DNA from: DATBVX01 sp035263105 | Lineage (GTDB): Bacteria; Pseudomonadota; Gammaproteobacteria; Steroidobacterales; Steroidobacteraceae | Reading direction: 5' to 3' | Length of the DNA: 64,000 nucleotides | Assembly: GCA_035263105.1 (NCBI GenBank) | Contig: DATFRO010000084.1 | Span: 1 to 64,000, forward strand | Part shown: positions 50,575 to 59,083 of the stretch, piece by piece | How positions within the stretch are numbered: the stretch's first letter is position 1 | Layout: each line of letters starts with the position of its first letter | The notes under the pieces: generated by a model | Database searches by the model: none | Told to the model about the DNA's origin: nothing | Seen by the model: only the letters and a program-made list of their open reading frames with translations | Program-made: the position numbers and the translations under genes

Positions 50575-51676
50575 GGTACATCAGCCAGCCGGTGATCGCG
50601 AAGAACGGCATCGTGAGACTCGCCGCCATCATCAGGACCTGACCCGGCAAGCCGAAGTAGCTGCCCGAGTGCAGCGGAAAGATGCTGCCAACGAGTCGGG
50701 CGCCACTGCCGCGTTCTGCATAGCGATCGTGGCGCAGGACGGCACCCGTCTGCGCATCCATGCGCAGGCTGCTGAAGGCGCGCTCGTGCGGAGCATCGGC
50801 AGCGAGGTAGCGGATCTCGAGCGGCTGCCCGGCACGCGATGGCAACGTGACGGTCGCGGTGCGAAAGCCCCCACCCGACTCGCGTTGAAAGAGCTGCCAG
50901 TCCCGCTCGAGCATCGCGGCGCTCAGCGGCTGATCCTTGACGACTTCGCCACTCTCGCGATTGGCGGGCTGAGCAGGGCGAGGCGCGCCGCTCCACGAGA
51001 CGAGCGCGTCGCGATACCAGTCGTACGACCAGTAGAGACCGGTGAAGCCGGCGAGAAGATAGAAGAGCAGCGCCCAGGTGGCGATCACGGCGTGCAGCTG
51101 CCACAGGAACTGCCGTCCGCTCGCGCCGAGATTTGGCTTGAGCCACGCACGCCAGTCGCGCGCACGCGCGGGCCAGCGCAGGTAGAGGCCCGAGACACAG
51201 AAGAAGAGGAGCGCGAGCGTCGCCGCGCCCACGATCTGCTTGCCAACCTCGCCCGCCGCCAGGTAGCGGTGCACCTGTCTCGTCACCTGGAAGAACTTCT
51301 CGCCGCGATGCGCGGCGCCGAGCAGCGCGCCGCTGTACGGATCGGCGAAGCGAATGTCGGCACGGCGGCCTCGCTCGCCTGCGCCTGCCTTGTCACGACG
51401 CTCGAAGCTGACGCGCACGGCGGCGCGCGGGTCCGATGACAGTCCCAGCGCCAGGATGCGCTGGCCCGGATTCGCCTGTTGCAATCGGGTGAACAGGTCC
51501 CCCAGCGACAACGCCTCCTGGGCCTGCGGTGCGACCTCCATCACCTCGCGATTCAGCCCCCGCAGCAGCTCGTCTTCGAAGGTCAGCATGGCGCCGGTGA
51601 AGCCGACGACGCTGAGCACGACGCCCGCGGTAATCCCCAGGATCCAGTGCACCTGGAACAGCGCCTGTCGAAGCAT
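50501..51676 (-). CDS. PepSY-associated transmembrane protein (iron-reductase-like)
   Basis: A 391-residue membrane protein with four main helices. The first (FQVHWILGITAGVVLSVVGF) and later ones (WQLHAVIATWALLFYLLAGF, and a terminal MYLKRR) carry His residues typical of PepSY_TM proteins proposed to bind heme and reduce ferric siderophores. Periplasmic PepSY-like segments lie between. It closes an operon with a siderophore receptor and a PiuC-like hydroxylase, which supports a role in iron release. Confidence 0.88.
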   Translation of the reverse strand: MLRQALFQVHWILGITAGVVLSVVGFTGAMLTFEDELLRGLNREVMEVAPQAQEALSLGDLFTRLQQANPGQRILALGLSSDPRAAVRVSFERRDKAGAGERGRRADIRFADPYSGALLGAAHRGEKFFQVTRQVHRYLAAGEVGKQIVGAATLALLFFCVSGLYLRWPARARDWRAWLKPNLGASGRQFLWQLHAVIATWALLFYLLAGFTGLYWSYDWYRDALVSWSGAPRPAQPANRESGEVVKDQPLSAAMLERDWQLFQRESGGGFRTATVTLPSRAGQPLEIRYLAADAPHERAFSSLRMDAQTGAVLRHDRYAERGSGARLVGSIFPLHSGSYFGLPGQVLMMAASLTMPFFAITGWLMYLKRRARKRRALSPGSISPADPERA

Positions 51677-51705
51677 CCGTTACGCCTGCGTCGCCGCGTG
51701 GGTCT

Positions 51706-52386
51706 TCACGGGTCCGCCCACTGACGCAGGAGGTTGTGGTAGAGACCCGTGAGTTGCACCAACGCAGGGTGATTGGGAGTCACGGCGTTGAGTTGTTGAA
51801 TCGCGGTGTCGAGCTCCAGCAGGAGCCGGCGCTGAGCGTCATCGCGCACCATGCTCTGGATCCAGAAGAACGAGGCGACGCGTGCGCCGCGCGTGACCGG
51901 GCGCACGTGGTGCAGGCTGCTCGACGGGTAGAGCACCAGGTGCCCCGCCGGAAGCTTGATGCTGTGAGTGCCGAAAGTATCTTCGACGACAAGCTCGCCG
52001 CCGTCGTACTCCCCGGGCGCGCTCAGGAACAGTGTCGCGGACAGGTCGGTGCGCACTCGAAAAGCCGTGCCGCGCACTTGCCGGATCGCGTTATCGATGT
52101 GCGTACCGAACGATTGGCCGCCGCTGTAGCGATTGAAGAGCGGCGGGAAGACGCGGGCCGGGAGCGCCGCCGACACGAACAACGCGCTGCGCTCGAGGGC
52201 CGCCAGCACCAAGTTGCCGAGTTCGCGTGCCACGGGTGCGTCTTCCGGCAGCTGCTGGTTGTCCTTGGCGAGCGTCGACTGCGGCCCGGCCGTGACGCGT
52301 CCGTCCTGCCACTCGGCGGCATCGAGCGCGCGGCGCATCTGTGCGACCTGCTCGGTGCTCAAGACCTCGGGAACGGCGAGCAGCAT
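51706..52386 (-). CDS. Fe2+/2-oxoglutarate dioxygenase, PiuC/PKHX type
   Basis: A 226-residue prolyl-4-hydroxylase-like enzyme. The iron ligands are visible in GTHIDNAIR (HxD) and in SSSLHHVRPVTRG (distal His), with the Arg after it for 2-oxoglutarate. MLLAVPEVLSTEQVAQMRRA is the usual PKHD start. PiuC-type genes accompany TonB siderophore receptors in many Gram-negatives; their exact substrate is unsettled. Seven bases separate it from the receptor gene. Confidence 0.92.
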   Translation of the reverse strand: MLLAVPEVLSTEQVAQMRRALDAAEWQDGRVTAGPQSTLAKDNQQLPEDAPVARELGNLVLAALERSALFVSAALPARVFPPLFNRYSGGQSFGTHIDNAIRQVRGTAFRVRTDLSATLFLSAPGEYDGGELVVEDTFGTHSIKLPAGHLVLYPSSSLHHVRPVTRGARVASFFWIQSMVRDDAQRRLLLELDTAIQQLNAVTPNHPALVQLTGLYHNLLRQWADP

Positions 52387-52393
52387 GGCGCGC

Positions 52394-54508
52394 CTAGAAC
52401 TGCATCGACACGCTCAGCAGCGCCGAGCGGCCGGGGCCCGGCACGCCGTGCGCGCCGCCGCCGTTGAGCTTCTGGAAGTAGAACTCATCCGACAGGTTGT
52501 AGATGTTGAGGCGCAGGTCGAGCCTCCTCGAGAAGGTGTATCCGGCCATCGCATCGAACAGCCAGTACGGGTCGAGCTCGGTCGTCACGGTATTGCTCAC
52601 GGTCCGCTCCGAGACGTATTGCGCCCCGAATCCGAGCTCGACATTCCCGGGCAGTCGATAGCTGGTCCACAGGTTGAAGGTCTGCGGCGGCGTGTTGCCG
52701 ATCTCGTTGCCCTGCTCGAGCGGATTGTTGGACTCGGTGATCTCGCTATCGAGGTAGGTGAACCCGGCGAACACCTGCCAGCGCTCAGTGATCGAACCGG
52801 TGGCGCTCAGCTCGACGCCATTCACGCGCTGTTCGCCATCGAGCACCGTGACCGGCTCGCCGGGAAGGCCGGGCGTGCGCGCGTTCGTCTTTTCGGTGTG
52901 GAAGATTGCGGCCGTGAGCGACAGGCGCTCGTCGATGACGTCCCACTTGCCGCCGATCTCGTAGCTCAGCGTCTCTTCCGGCGCGACCAGCGACTGCGCC
53001 GCGGTAAGAGACCCCGCCTCCGCTGAAGGGTTGAACGAAGTCCCGCCCGACACGTACAGGCTGGCGCTCTCCACCGGCTTGTACACCACCGCCGCCCGCC
53101 ACGAGGTCATTTCATCGGTGCGTTCCACATGCGCGGCGGGAACGCCGAGCGCCAGGATGTCGGCCGCCGCATCGAAACGATCCCAGCGCAGCCCGCCGAT
53201 GACCTGCCACCTCTCGCCGATCTGCAGCGTGTCGAAAGCGTAGACGCCGATGGAGTCGCCGCTGTTCTCGGTAAGCGTGCCCGAGATGAACACGGGATCG
53301 TAGGGCGTATCCGGATCCGGATTGGTGAGATTGTCGAGCGGCGCTGTCGGGGTCAGTGTGTAAGCCTGCTGGTCATAGGTCTCGTGCGCGAACTCGAAGC
53401 CCGTCGCCACGGTGTGGCGCACCGCTCCGGTGGCGAAATTGATGCTGAGATCCGTCTGGTTGGCCGCGAACGTATTGAGCGTGTCGCGCACGTTCGGATT
53501 GCGCTGCACGGTGTTGGCAACCGGATCGGCGTTGCGCGGTGGCGTGACAACGCTGAAAAGATCGTTCTCCATGTAACGGAACTGGGTGCGCAGCAGCGCC
53601 GCCGCGCCGAAATCATGTTCGACGCGCACGGTGCCGATCTGTGCGCGCTCCTTCTCCTGGTTCAGGTCGCGGAAGCCGTACCAGTTTGCATGATCGATAT
53701 CGACGACCAGCTCGCCCTGCGTGAGCGGCAAGCCGTAGTCGGGAATATTGTCTTGCTCGAGCTGGTAGTAGCTGAACGTCGTGCGTGTCGGTGTGCCGAG
53801 GCCGAACGTGAAAGCCGGGGCCACACCCCAGCGCTCGTTGTGCGCGACGTCGCGCCCCTCGATGTCGGACTCGTGATACATCAGGTTGAGCCGCAGCGCG
53901 GAGTCTTCGCCGATCGGCTGGTTCCAGTCGGTCGTGACCCGGCGCGTGTCATCGGTGCCGAGACTCAGCGTGCCGCCCATGAGGGCTTCCTGCTGCGGGC
54001 TCTTGCTCACCTGGTTGATGGCGCCGCCGGTCGAGCCCCGACCGGCAAACGCGCCCGAGGGTCCCTTCACGACTTCGAGCTGCTCGAGATTGAAGGGATC
54101 ACGGTTCGAGTACTGCGCCAGGTCGCGCATGCCGTCGATGAATATGTCGGTGTTGGCCGCGAAGCCACGGATGCGGAAATTGTCGCCGCGCGCACCGCCG
54201 CCCTCGCCCGCCACCAGGCTGATGCCCGACACATTGCGCATGACGTCGCTCAGCGTCGTCGCGCCACGCGCCTCGATGACCGCGCTCGGAACCACGGTGA
54301 CGCTTTGCGGGGTATCGCGGAGCGAAGTGCCGTACTTGAGTGAGGACAGCTCCTCCGGCTTGTAGCCGTCGGCCTCCGAGGTCACGGAAACCTTCGGGAG
54401 TTCCTGGGTCTGCTTGACCGGTTCGTCGGCCCAGGCGGCCGAGCCGTAAAGCGCGACCAGTACACCGATAGTGACCGGGCGGCGCGGCAACTCGAGACGA
54501 ATCGACAT
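52394..54508 (-). CDS. TonB-dependent catecholate-type siderophore receptor (Fiu-like)
   Basis: A 704-residue outer-membrane receptor with signal peptide (VGVLVALYGSAAWA region). The plug domain (about 55-170) has RDTPQSVTVVPSAVIEARG, IRGFAANTDIFIDGMRD and VVKGPSGAFAGRGSTGGAIN. A 22-stranded barrel ends in SVSMQF. The plug features and PiuC linkage resemble Fiu/PiuA receptors. It heads an operon with the hydroxylase and PepSY protein, and a Fur-like box lies about 95 bases upstream. Confidence 0.95.
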   Translation of the reverse strand: MSIRLELPRRPVTIGVLVALYGSAAWADEPVKQTQELPKVSVTSEADGYKPEELSSLKYGTSLRDTPQSVTVVPSAVIEARGATTLSDVMRNVSGISLVAGEGGGARGDNFRIRGFAANTDIFIDGMRDLAQYSNRDPFNLEQLEVVKGPSGAFAGRGSTGGAINQVSKSPQQEALMGGTLSLGTDDTRRVTTDWNQPIGEDSALRLNLMYHESDIEGRDVAHNERWGVAPAFTFGLGTPTRTTFSYYQLEQDNIPDYGLPLTQGELVVDIDHANWYGFRDLNQEKERAQIGTVRVEHDFGAAALLRTQFRYMENDLFSVVTPPRNADPVANTVQRNPNVRDTLNTFAANQTDLSINFATGAVRHTVATGFEFAHETYDQQAYTLTPTAPLDNLTNPDPDTPYDPVFISGTLTENSGDSIGVYAFDTLQIGERWQVIGGLRWDRFDAAADILALGVPAAHVERTDEMTSWRAAVVYKPVESASLYVSGGTSFNPSAEAGSLTAAQSLVAPEETLSYEIGGKWDVIDERLSLTAAIFHTEKTNARTPGLPGEPVTVLDGEQRVNGVELSATGSITERWQVFAGFTYLDSEITESNNPLEQGNEIGNTPPQTFNLWTSYRLPGNVELGFGAQYVSERTVSNTVTTELDPYWLFDAMAGYTFSRRLDLRLNIYNLSDEFYFQKLNGGGAHGVPGPGRSALLSVSMQF

Positions 54509-54601
54509 AATCCCAGGGCTCCTGTCGTCTGGAAGGCGGCTGGCTGCCGTCAGGCCGGGGATTCCCCTTGCCTCTGCCTCCCGATTAGGCGAAAATATAA
54601 A

Positions 54602-54616
54602 TGAGAATTATTCTTA
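54602..54616. promoter_or_regulatory. Fur box between receptor operon and tonB
   Basis: TGAGAATTATTCTTA matches the Fur core TGATAATNATTATCA at 12 of 15 positions. It is embedded in an AT-rich stretch (54594-54632) unlike the surrounding GC-rich DNA. It lies in the intergenic region between the divergent receptor operon and the TonB gene and could repress both. Confidence 0.75.
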
Positions 54617-54639
54617 TTCGCAAGAGTATTTCGACCCGC

Positions 54640-55287
54640 GTGAGCGCATCTGTGACACACCGAGGGTTTCGCGGCCCGACGCCGGCCGGTCGCGGGGTCG
54701 TGGCTGCGACGATCGCGGTGCTGCATGTCGCCGTCATCTACGGACTCACGCATCTGCGTCCGTCATCGCCCGATGCTTCGCCGGCGCGACCGGTTGAAGT
54801 CGTGCTGCTGGCCGAGGCCGTCGCGGATACACCGCCGCCGCCCGCGGCAGTGATGCTCGAGCCCTTCCATCCCGACATCGCGCCTCCCCTGCTGCCCGAC
54901 ATCGAGATCGCTGAAACGCGCCACCCGGACAACGCGATCACGCTCGCGCTGGCCACGCAGCCTTCGGTGCCGACGGTGACTGCGGGTGCGCCCGTACAGG
55001 TGTCGCAGGTCGAGTACCTGCGCGCACCGGCTCCGCACTACCCCAGCCTCTCGAAGCGCCTGCACGAGCAAGGCGTGGTGCTACTGCGCGTTCTGATCGA
55101 TGTGGATGGCCAGGCGCTGCACGTCGAGGTCGAGGAGTCGAGCGGATTCGAGCGCCTCGACGTGGAAGCCCGCAGTGCCGTGCAACGCGCCCGCTTCAAG
55201 CCGTGGATGGAAAATGGCCGCGCGCGACAGGCCGTCGTGCTGGTGCCGATCGAGTTTGGACTCGGCTCACGCAGCTCCAGCGGCTGA
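54640..55287 (+). CDS. TonB-family energy transducer
   Basis: A 215-residue (from GTG 54640) inner-membrane-anchored protein. The N-terminal helix VVAATIAVLHVAVIYGLTHL contains the His expected for ExbB/D contact. A Pro-rich spacer follows (TPPPPAAVMLEP and PFHPDIAPPLLPD). The C-terminal TonB domain has APAPHYPSLSKRLHEQGVVL, with YP, and FKPWMENGRARQAVVLVPIE. It powers the adjacent receptor. The in-frame ATG at 54601 overlaps the Fur box, so a GTG start (54640 or 54652) is preferred. No exbB/exbD beside it. Confidence 0.85.
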   Translation: MSASVTHRGFRGPTPAGRGVVAATIAVLHVAVIYGLTHLRPSSPDASPARPVEVVLLAEAVADTPPPPAAVMLEPFHPDIAPPLLPDIEIAETRHPDNAITLALATQPSVPTVTAGAPVQVSQVEYLRAPAPHYPSLSKRLHEQGVVLLRVLIDVDGQALHVEVEESSGFERLDVEARSAVQRARFKPWMENGRARQAVVLVPIEFGLGSRSSSG

Positions 55288-55383
55288 GACGTTTCTCAAC
55301 GGTTTGACGTCCAGATGGGGCCGCGGCGATGATCGCGGCCGGTCCGCGGGTGGCGGACCGCGCAAGCCGACAAGAAACACTCG

Positions 55384-55953
55384 ATGGTCAAAATCCTGGC
55401 GATCTCGGGAAGCCTGCGACGCGGCTCGTACAACACGGCGCTGTTGCGCGCGGCGATCGAAGTCGCCCCGAGCACGTGCGCCATTGAGCTCACGACACTC
55501 CACGACATACCGCTGTACGACGGCGACTACGAAGCAGAGCACGGTATCCCGGAGCCGGTCAGCAAGCTCAAGGATCGATTCGCGAGCGCGGACGGTGTCC
55601 TCATCTCCACGCCGGAGTACAACGGGAGCGTCCCCGGCGTGTTGAAGAACGCCATTGACTGGATGTCGCGACCGTCCACGGATATCGCGCGCGTCTACCG
55701 GCAGCAGCCGCTCGGCCTCATCGGCGCGACGATCACGCTGGGTGGCACGCGACTCTCGCAGCAGGCTTTGCTGCAGCCGTTTCGTCAGCTCGGCGTGCAC
55801 CTGTGGAGCGGCTCGATCCTGTACGTCGTACAGGCCAGCCAGGCGTTCGATGCCCAGGGCAAGCTCATCGACGACAAGGTGCGACAGCTCCTGATCAAGT
55901 ACATGGAGGGATTCGCCGCCTTCGTCGCCGCCAACCGGCGCGCGAGCGGCTAG
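55384..55953 (+). CDS. NADPH-dependent FMN reductase
   Basis: A 189-residue flavodoxin-like protein. SGSLRRGSYNTALLRA is the FMN phosphate-binding loop and STPEYNGSVPGVLKNAIDW is the family's second flavin-contact segment, as in ChrR/YieF-type quinone or chromate reductases. It probably reduces quinones or metal ions with NAD(P)H in the cytoplasm. It follows tonB on the same strand by about 100 bases, but no iron-specific feature links them. Confidence 0.92.
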   Translation: MVKILAISGSLRRGSYNTALLRAAIEVAPSTCAIELTTLHDIPLYDGDYEAEHGIPEPVSKLKDRFASADGVLISTPEYNGSVPGVLKNAIDWMSRPSTDIARVYRQQPLGLIGATITLGGTRLSQQALLQPFRQLGVHLWSGSILYVVQASQAFDAQGKLIDDKVRQLLIKYMEGFAAFVAANRRASG

Positions 55954-56100
55954 GGAAGCTTCCAGCGCCGCAGATCTGTCGGTGTTTTTGACAACTCCTG
56001 CACAACGCGCGGCGGACGCGTTGCTGGCTGCTGCGTGGTCACCTGTGCAAGAATCCGCGCCAACCGCGATTTGCACACAGCGGAGCGAAAAGAACCACAA

Positions 56101-57060
56101 ATGCCGGGCACCGCTGCAAGCCAGTGCATTTCCGGGAGGCTGTGCGCTCTCCTTTTCGTCTTCCTCGCCGTCACCTTGTCGGTGAACGGGTGCACGCGGC
56201 GCGCCGCAGAGCCGCCGAAACCAGCGCCAGCACCGACCAGCTCCAGCGGCGTGGAGCGCACCGTTGCTTCCGACGATGGCGTGGCAATCCGCTACCGCGT
56301 GCTCGGGCGAGGCGAGCCGGCGCTGATCTTCATTCACGGCTGGAGTGGCGACAGCACCTACTGGGACGCACAGCTCGATCCGTTCTCACAGCGCTACACG
56401 GTGGTGACGCTCGATCTCGCAGGCCATGGCAATTCGGGAACGACGCGCGCCGAGTGGACCATGGATGCCTTCGGCGATGACGTGGTGGCGGTCGCGCAGC
56501 AGGTTCCCAATCGACAGCTGGTGCTGGTCGGGCATTCGATGGGCGGGCCGGTCGCGCTCGAGGCTGCGCGCCGGCTCAAGGGCCGCGTGATCGGCATCGT
56601 CGGCGTGGATACGTTCGGCAATATCGGGCTGCCGCCCGCCTCTGCGCAGGAGCTCGAAACCCGCCTCGCGCCACTGCGGCGCGATTTTCCAACCGCGATG
56701 CGCGACTACGTCACGCACCGCTTCTTCACGCCGAAATCGGACCCCGATCTCGTGCGCCGCATCGCCGATGACATGGCTTCCGAGCCGCCGGGCATCGCCA
56801 TCGGCTCCCTGATCGGGCTCAACAACATGAACTTCTCCGCCGCGCTCGGCGATATCAGCGTGCCGATCGTCGCCATCAATTCGGATCGCCTGCCAACGGA
56901 TGTCGAGCGCATTCGACTGCACGCACCCACGTTTCATCTCAAGCTGATGCCGGGTGCCGGGCATTTCCTGATGATTGAAGACCCGGTGCGGTTCAATGCG
57001 CTGCTCGATGAGACGGTGCAGGAACTGGTCCGGCGTGCCGAACGCAAGGGCACCTCATAG
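56101..57060 (+). CDS. alpha/beta hydrolase lipoprotein
   Basis: A 319-residue protein with lipoprotein signal (ALLFVFLAVTLSVNGC, cysteine at lipobox). The serine hydrolase triad is readable: Ser in LVGHSMGGPVAL, Asp in INSDRLPTD, and His in PGAGHFLMIE. The oxyanion loop is FIHGWSGDSTYW. Substrate unknown; the family covers esterases, dehalogenases and peroxidases. The ATG at 56101 gives a signal of normal length, whereas upstream codons would bury it. The next gene begins 18 bases later. Confidence 0.9.
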   Translation: MPGTAASQCISGRLCALLFVFLAVTLSVNGCTRRAAEPPKPAPAPTSSSGVERTVASDDGVAIRYRVLGRGEPALIFIHGWSGDSTYWDAQLDPFSQRYTVVTLDLAGHGNSGTTRAEWTMDAFGDDVVAVAQQVPNRQLVLVGHSMGGPVALEAARRLKGRVIGIVGVDTFGNIGLPPASAQELETRLAPLRRDFPTAMRDYVTHRFFTPKSDPDLVRRIADDMASEPPGIAIGSLIGLNNMNFSAALGDISVPIVAINSDRLPTDVERIRLHAPTFHLKLMPGAGHFLMIEDPVRFNALLDETVQELVRRAERKGTS

Positions 57061-57078
57061 CTGGCGCCGGAGTCGCGG

Positions 57079-58407
57079 GTGAGTCAGTCGACGTCCTCAC
57101 AACTGCCGCGTCGCCTCGGGCTGTGGACTTCCGTCGCGGTCGTGATGGGGATCACGATCGGCAGCGGCATCTTCAAAGTGCCGAGCAGTGTCGCGCAGAG
57201 CGTCGACTCCGTCGGCGCGATCTCCCTGCTGTGGGTGCTCGGCGGCATCCTGTCGCTATGTCTCGCACTGTCGCTCGCCGAGCTGGCGTCGATGTTTCCG
57301 CGTCCGGGCGGAGCATTCGTCTTCCTGCGTGAAACCTACGGCCCGGTGGTGGCCTTCGTCTTCGGCTGGACGTTTCTCATCGTCAATCCCGCTTCGACGG
57401 CCGGGATCGCCATCGTGTTCGCGGAGTACCTGGCGCACTTCATGCCGCTCGGGGATCACGGCCGGCGCGTCGCGGCGGCCGTCATGATCGCGCTCATCAC
57501 GCTCGCCAACTACCGCTCGGTCTCGCTGGCAGCGGGTGTGCAGAACCTCGCCACCAGTGCCAAGGCGCTGGCACTCGCCGCCCTCGCGCTGCTGATCTTT
57601 GCCTTCGGTCGCAGTTCCCAGGGTGCGCTGGCCGCGCCGATCAGTTTCGAAGTGTCGAATTGGGGTGGGTTCGGCGTGGCACTGATCGGAGTCTTGTTCA
57701 CTTACGAGGGCGCCGCCGCCTTCACTGCGCTCTCAGGCGAAGTCCGCGACCCGGCGCGCAACCTGCGCAGAGTGCTGATGTACGGCGTGGGCCTGGTGAC
57801 CGCGCTGTACCTGCTCGTGAATGCGGCCTATCTCTACGTTCTGCCACTCGAGGCCATGAGGAATTCCTCCGCGCTGGTCGCTGCGGACGCGATGGCGCGT
57901 GTGGCAGGGCCGGTGGCCGCAAACGTGATCGCCGCACTGGTCGTGCTGTCGACGTTCGGAGCCGTGGCTGCAACGTCCATCGCCGACCCGAGGGTGTTCT
58001 ACTCGATGACCCAGGAAGGACTCTTCTTTCGCGTGCTCGGCAAGGCACACCCGAGATTCGAGACGCCGCACATCGCCATCGTAGTCGCGGGAGTGCTCGC
58101 CATTCTGTGGGTCTCCTCCCGGACCTTCGAGCAACTGACCGCGGTGTTCATCCTCGGTCTTTACCCGTTCTACGCGCTCACGGCGCTGGGTGTGGTCGTG
58201 CTCCGGGTCCGTCAACCGCAGCTGGAGCGTCCCTATCGCACCTGGGGGTATCCCATCGTGCCCTTCGTGGTCGCAGCGGCGGCTGTCCTCGTGCTGGTGA
58301 ACTCGTTCATCGAGCAGCGCATGATTTTCCTGGTGAACGTCGCCATCTCGCTTAGCGGGATTCCGCTGTACTACGCCTGGCGTGCGTTCACGCGCAGAAA
58401 ATCCTGA
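57079..58407 (+). CDS. APC superfamily amino-acid permease
   Basis: A 442-residue transporter with about 12 helices. The N-terminal VVMGITIGSGIFKVPSSVAQ is the substrate-binding helix 1 with the GSG motif. FTYEGAAAFTALSGEVRDPA is helix 6 and PFYALTALGVVVLRVRQPQL is near the end. The overall pattern is nearest the L-type (LAT/YfnA-like) branch. The start at GTG 57079 (18 bases behind the hydrolase gene) suggests co-transcription. Substrate not assignable. Confidence 0.92.
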   Translation: MSQSTSSQLPRRLGLWTSVAVVMGITIGSGIFKVPSSVAQSVDSVGAISLLWVLGGILSLCLALSLAELASMFPRPGGAFVFLRETYGPVVAFVFGWTFLIVNPASTAGIAIVFAEYLAHFMPLGDHGRRVAAAVMIALITLANYRSVSLAAGVQNLATSAKALALAALALLIFAFGRSSQGALAAPISFEVSNWGGFGVALIGVLFTYEGAAAFTALSGEVRDPARNLRRVLMYGVGLVTALYLLVNAAYLYVLPLEAMRNSSALVAADAMARVAGPVAANVIAALVVLSTFGAVAATSIADPRVFYSMTQEGLFFRVLGKAHPRFETPHIAIVVAGVLAILWVSSRTFEQLTAVFILGLYPFYALTALGVVVLRVRQPQLERPYRTWGYPIVPFVVAAAAVLVLVNSFIEQRMIFLVNVAISLSGIPLYYAWRAFTRRKS

Positions 58408-58420
58408 TAAGGTCCAGGCC

Positions 58421-59020
58421 ATGAATCGGCAAGTGAATCTCACGCCCGCGACGCCTGAGCGGCACGCGCGACGCCTCACGCTGCCGATCGCAACCGAGCG
58501 GCTCCTGGTGCGCGAGTTCGTGGCGCAGGACGCCGACGCCCTGTGCTCGCTGATCTGCGATCGGCGCGTCACGCGTTACGTGTTCTACGTGCCCAGTGCG
58601 CGTTGTGACGCCGAGAGCTATGTGCGAGGGGTCCTCGGCTACCAGCGGCAGCGGCCGCGCACCACCTGGGAACTGGCGCTCACCGCCCGCATGGACGGTG
58701 ATTTGCTCGGTTCCTGCAATCTCACCTTGATGTCAGCCGGCGAGGCGGACCTTGGCTACATGCTGAAGCGCGCCGCCTGGGGACACGGCCTGGGCACCGA
58801 AGCGGCGCTCGCGCTGATCGACGCCGCCTTCGAACAGCTCCGCATGGCGCGCGTCATCTCGACGGTCGATGTGCGCAATGCCGCCTCGATTCGCGTCCTC
58901 GAGAAAGCGGGCCTGCGGTGGGAGGCGACCTATCGCAAGCTGCGCAAGATCCGGGGCGAGTGGCGCGACTGCCACCTGTTCACCCTCTCGCGCGAGGCCT
59001 GGAGCGCCGGGATCCGATAA
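58421..59020 (+). CDS. GNAT acetyltransferase (RimJ/RimL-like)
   Basis: A 199-residue acetyltransferase. RLLVREFVAQDADALCSLIC is a typical opening. LGYMLKRAAWGHGLGTEAAL carries the acetyl-CoA loop (R/Q-x-x-G-x-G/A region). MARVISTVDVRNAASIRVLE and KAGLRWEATYRKLRKI complete the RimJ/RimL fold. ATG 58421 is chosen with AAGG upstream. The target amine is unknown. Confidence 0.9.
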   Translation: MNRQVNLTPATPERHARRLTLPIATERLLVREFVAQDADALCSLICDRRVTRYVFYVPSARCDAESYVRGVLGYQRQRPRTTWELALTARMDGDLLGSCNLTLMSAGEADLGYMLKRAAWGHGLGTEAALALIDAAFEQLRMARVISTVDVRNAASIRVLEKAGLRWEATYRKLRKIRGEWRDCHLFTLSREAWSAGIR

Positions 59021-59083
59021 GGCACCAAAGGGCGATTGCGTCACCCCCCGGTCGGACGCGACACTCGCGCGAGGCACTGTCCT

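Noticed and set aside
53129..54343. 404-codon plus-strand frame opposite the siderophore receptor
   Set aside because: Antisense shadow; the receptor frame has complete plug and barrel motifs.
55988..56011. Perfect TTGACA as promoter for the hydrolase lipoprotein gene
   Set aside because: No acceptable -10 hexamer occurs 15-19 bases downstream, so the hexamer alone is not enough.
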